Assembly (NCBI GenBank): GCA_964625525.1 | Contig: CAZVEE010000134.1 | Location: 1 to 6,631, forward strand | Length of the DNA stretch: 6,631 bases | DNA from: CAZVEE01 sp964625525 | Lineage (GTDB): Bacteria; Pseudomonadota; Alphaproteobacteria; JAJFIK01 | Direction: 5' to 3' | In this document: positions 5,069 to 6,631 of the stretch, one piece after another | Layout of the letters: each line of letters begins with the position of its first letter | Numbering within the stretch: position 1 is the stretch's first letter | The notes under the pieces: model-generated | Told to the model about the DNA's origin: nothing | Database searches by the model: none | What the model saw: only the letters and a program-made list of their open reading frames with translations | Program-made: the position numbers and the translations under genes

Positions 5069-6631
5069 TCACGCGCTCATCAAATCCGGCAGCCAGCGGC
5101 TGTGGGTCTGGCGCAACTGGCTGAGCGGCGCCAGCGGGCGACCATTGACCGTGATGGCGTCACCGCCTGTGGTGCCCAAGCGCTGCGCGGGCACGCCCGC
5201 CGCCTGCGCCTGCGCCAGCACCGCATCGGCCGCGTCCGCCGCCACTTCGATCACATAGCGCGCCTGATCTTCACCGAACAGGAAGGCATGCATCGCCACC
5301 GCTCCGTCATAGGAGATGGTGACGCCGCGCTCTCCGGCCAGGGCCATTTCGGTGAGGCCGATCAGCAGGCCGCCGTCCGAGAGGTCATGGGCGGCGCGCA
5401 CGTGGCCGTCATGGATAAGCCCCCGCACGACGTCGCCATTGCGCTTCTCCACGGCCAGATCCACCGGTGGTGGCGTCCCGTCCTCGCGCCCGGCGATCTC
5501 GCGCAGGTACAGGGACTGGCCCAGATGGCCGCGGGTCTCGCCGATGAGCACGAGCGCCGAACCATCCTCGCGCAGGGCAGGGTGGGTCGCATGGGCGAGA
5601 TCCCTGATCAGGCCCACACCGCCCACCGCCGGGGTCGGCAGAATGGCGTTGCCCAGGGTCTCGTTGTAAAGCGAGACATTGCCGGAGACGACCGGGAACG
5701 CGAGGGCCTGACACGCTTCGCCCATGCCTTGGATAGCCCCCACGATCTGGCCCATGATGCGCGTGCGTTCCGGCGAGCCGAAATTCAGGCAGTCGGTGAT
5801 CGCCAGCGGCTCGGCGCCGGCCGCCGTGAGATTACGCCATGCCTCGGCCACGGCCTGACGCCCGCCCATGACCGGATCAGCAAGGCAATAGCGCGGCGTC
5901 ACATCAGTGGTCAGCGCCAGGCCTTTGGTCGTGCCATGGACCCGCACCACGGCCGCGTCACCGCCAGTGAACACCGTGTCGCCCATGACCGTGGAGTCGT
6001 ATTGCTCAGCGATCCAGGCGCGGCTGGCAAGATCACACGAGCCCACCAAAGCCAGCAGGGTCTCGCCCAGATCATTGGGGGCAGGCACCATGGTCGGGTC
6101 GAGCGGTGCCGGCGGTTCCGTGCGCTCCCAAGGGCGCTCATAAAGAGGCGCTTCCTCGGCCAGCGGATGCAGCGGGATATCCGCCACTGTCTCGCCTTTG
6201 TGGGTGAGCACAAGACGGTTTGTATCCGTCGTGCGCCCGATCACTGCGAAATCAAGGCCCCATTTGTGGAAAATCCGTTCCCCAACGGTTTCCTGGCCGG
6301 GGCGCAGCACCATCAGCATGCGCTCCTGGCTTTCTGAGAGCATCATCTCATAGGCGGTCATGCCGGTTTCCCGCTGGGGCACCTGATCAAGGTCAAGCTC
6401 GATCCCGACACCGCCTTTCGCGGCCATTTCCACAGAAGACGACGTCAGGCCCGCCGCCCCCATATCTTGAATGGCGATGATGGCGTCCTCGGCCATCAAC
6501 TCCAGGCATGCCTCCAGAAGGAGTTTCTCCGTGAACGGATCGCCCACTTGAACTGTGGGGCGTTTTTCGTCCGTCTCGTCATCGAATTCCGCCGAGGCGA
6601 TGGTGGCGCCGTGAATGACGTCGCGTCCCCG
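5069..6631 (-). CDS. purL: Phosphoribosylformylglycinamidine synthase subunit PurL, C-terminal part (runs off right edge)
   Basis: The frame is open to the right edge and gives 520 residues, about 70% of the roughly 740-residue small-type bacterial PurL. The enzyme converts FGAR, glutamine and ATP to FGAM in step four of purine synthesis, as a complex with PurQ and PurS. Read from the window edge, the fragment begins RGRDVIHGATIASAEF and continues with VGDPFTEKLLLEACLEL, AIQDMGAAGLTSSSVEMA (53-70) and MMLSESQERMLMVL, which are conserved in the first AIRS-like half. The second half has DSTVMGDTV (212-220), CLADPVMGGRQAVAEAWRNL (249-268), ITDCLNFGSPE (278-288), VSGNVSLYNET (315-325), DLSDGGLL and FGEDQARYVIEV. 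Codons stay intact throughout. The 3' end is 20 bases from bolA, so purL likely leads a transcript with bolA and perhaps grxD, an arrangement often seen in Alphaproteobacteria. Confidence 0.98.
   Translation of the reverse strand, partial: RGRDVIHGATIASAEFDDETDEKRPTVQVGDPFTEKLLLEACLELMAEDAIIAIQDMGAAGLTSSSVEMAAKGGVGIELDLDQVPQRETGMTAYEMMLSESQERMLMVLRPGQETVGERIFHKWGLDFAVIGRTTDTNRLVLTHKGETVADIPLHPLAEEAPLYERPWERTEPPAPLDPTMVPAPNDLGETLLALVGSCDLASRAWIAEQYDSTVMGDTVFTGGDAAVVRVHGTTKGLALTTDVTPRYCLADPVMGGRQAVAEAWRNLTAAGAEPLAITDCLNFGSPERTRIMGQIVGAIQGMGEACQALAFPVVSGNVSLYNETLGNAILPTPAVGGVGLIRDLAHATHPALREDGSALVLIGETRGHLGQSLYLREIAGREDGTPPPVDLAVEKRNGDVVRGLIHDGHVRAAHDLSDGGLLIGLTEMALAGERGVTISYDGAVAMHAFLFGEDQARYVIEVAADAADAVLAQAQAAGVPAQRLGTTGGDAITVNGRPLAPLSQLRQTHSRWLPDLMSA

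Noticed and set aside
5102..6337. Plus-strand open frame of 411 codons opposite purL.
   Set aside because: Same reasoning: purL is certain on the other strand, and the shadow's composition (R, H, A, Q) is that of reversed GC-rich codons.

Overview
The window looks like an ordinary chromosomal stretch of a GC-rich alphaproteobacterium. Three things point that way: the zinc-ligand-free S4 protein, the purL-bolA-grxD gene order, and the style of the chemoreceptor. Codon use is uniform and strongly GC-biased throughout, and I see no tRNA, rRNA, insertion sequence, CRISPR array, phage gene or other sign of recent transfer. A placement near the Caulobacterales/Maricaulales is a guess from overall resemblance only.

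Layout from left to right. The 5' end of icd (NADP isocitrate dehydrogenase, minus strand) runs off the left edge. A 284-base divergent intergenic region follows, with a near-palindrome and short direct repeats. Next on the plus strand come a TrmJ-like tRNA 2'-O-methyltransferase gene and rpsD (ribosomal protein S4). rpsD appears to have its own strong promoter buried in the 3' end of trmJ, and a leader of about 120 bases. A bidirectional terminator separates rpsD from the convergent minus-strand block.

The minus-strand block, read in transcription order from the right edge, is purL (3' part, purine synthesis), bolA, grxD (monothiol glutaredoxin), a strong terminator, a small membrane-anchored protein of unknown function, and a chemoreceptor-like protein. 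purL and bolA are 20 bases apart and probably cotranscribed. grxD follows after 88 bases that contain a plausible promoter of its own. BolA and CGFS glutaredoxins are known partners that bind a bridging [2Fe-2S] cluster, so this pair is a functional module for iron-sulfur handling. The small membrane protein and the chemoreceptor lie 19 bases apart and probably form a separate two-gene operon.

The least ordinary items are the chemoreceptor (about six membrane helices, no evident periplasmic sensor or HAMP, and a C-terminal segment resembling a PilZ domain without its c-di-GMP arginines), its unstudied small partner gene, and the rpsD leader with a 24-codon upstream reading frame ending at the ribosome binding site. 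I found no clear evidence of a wholly new system.
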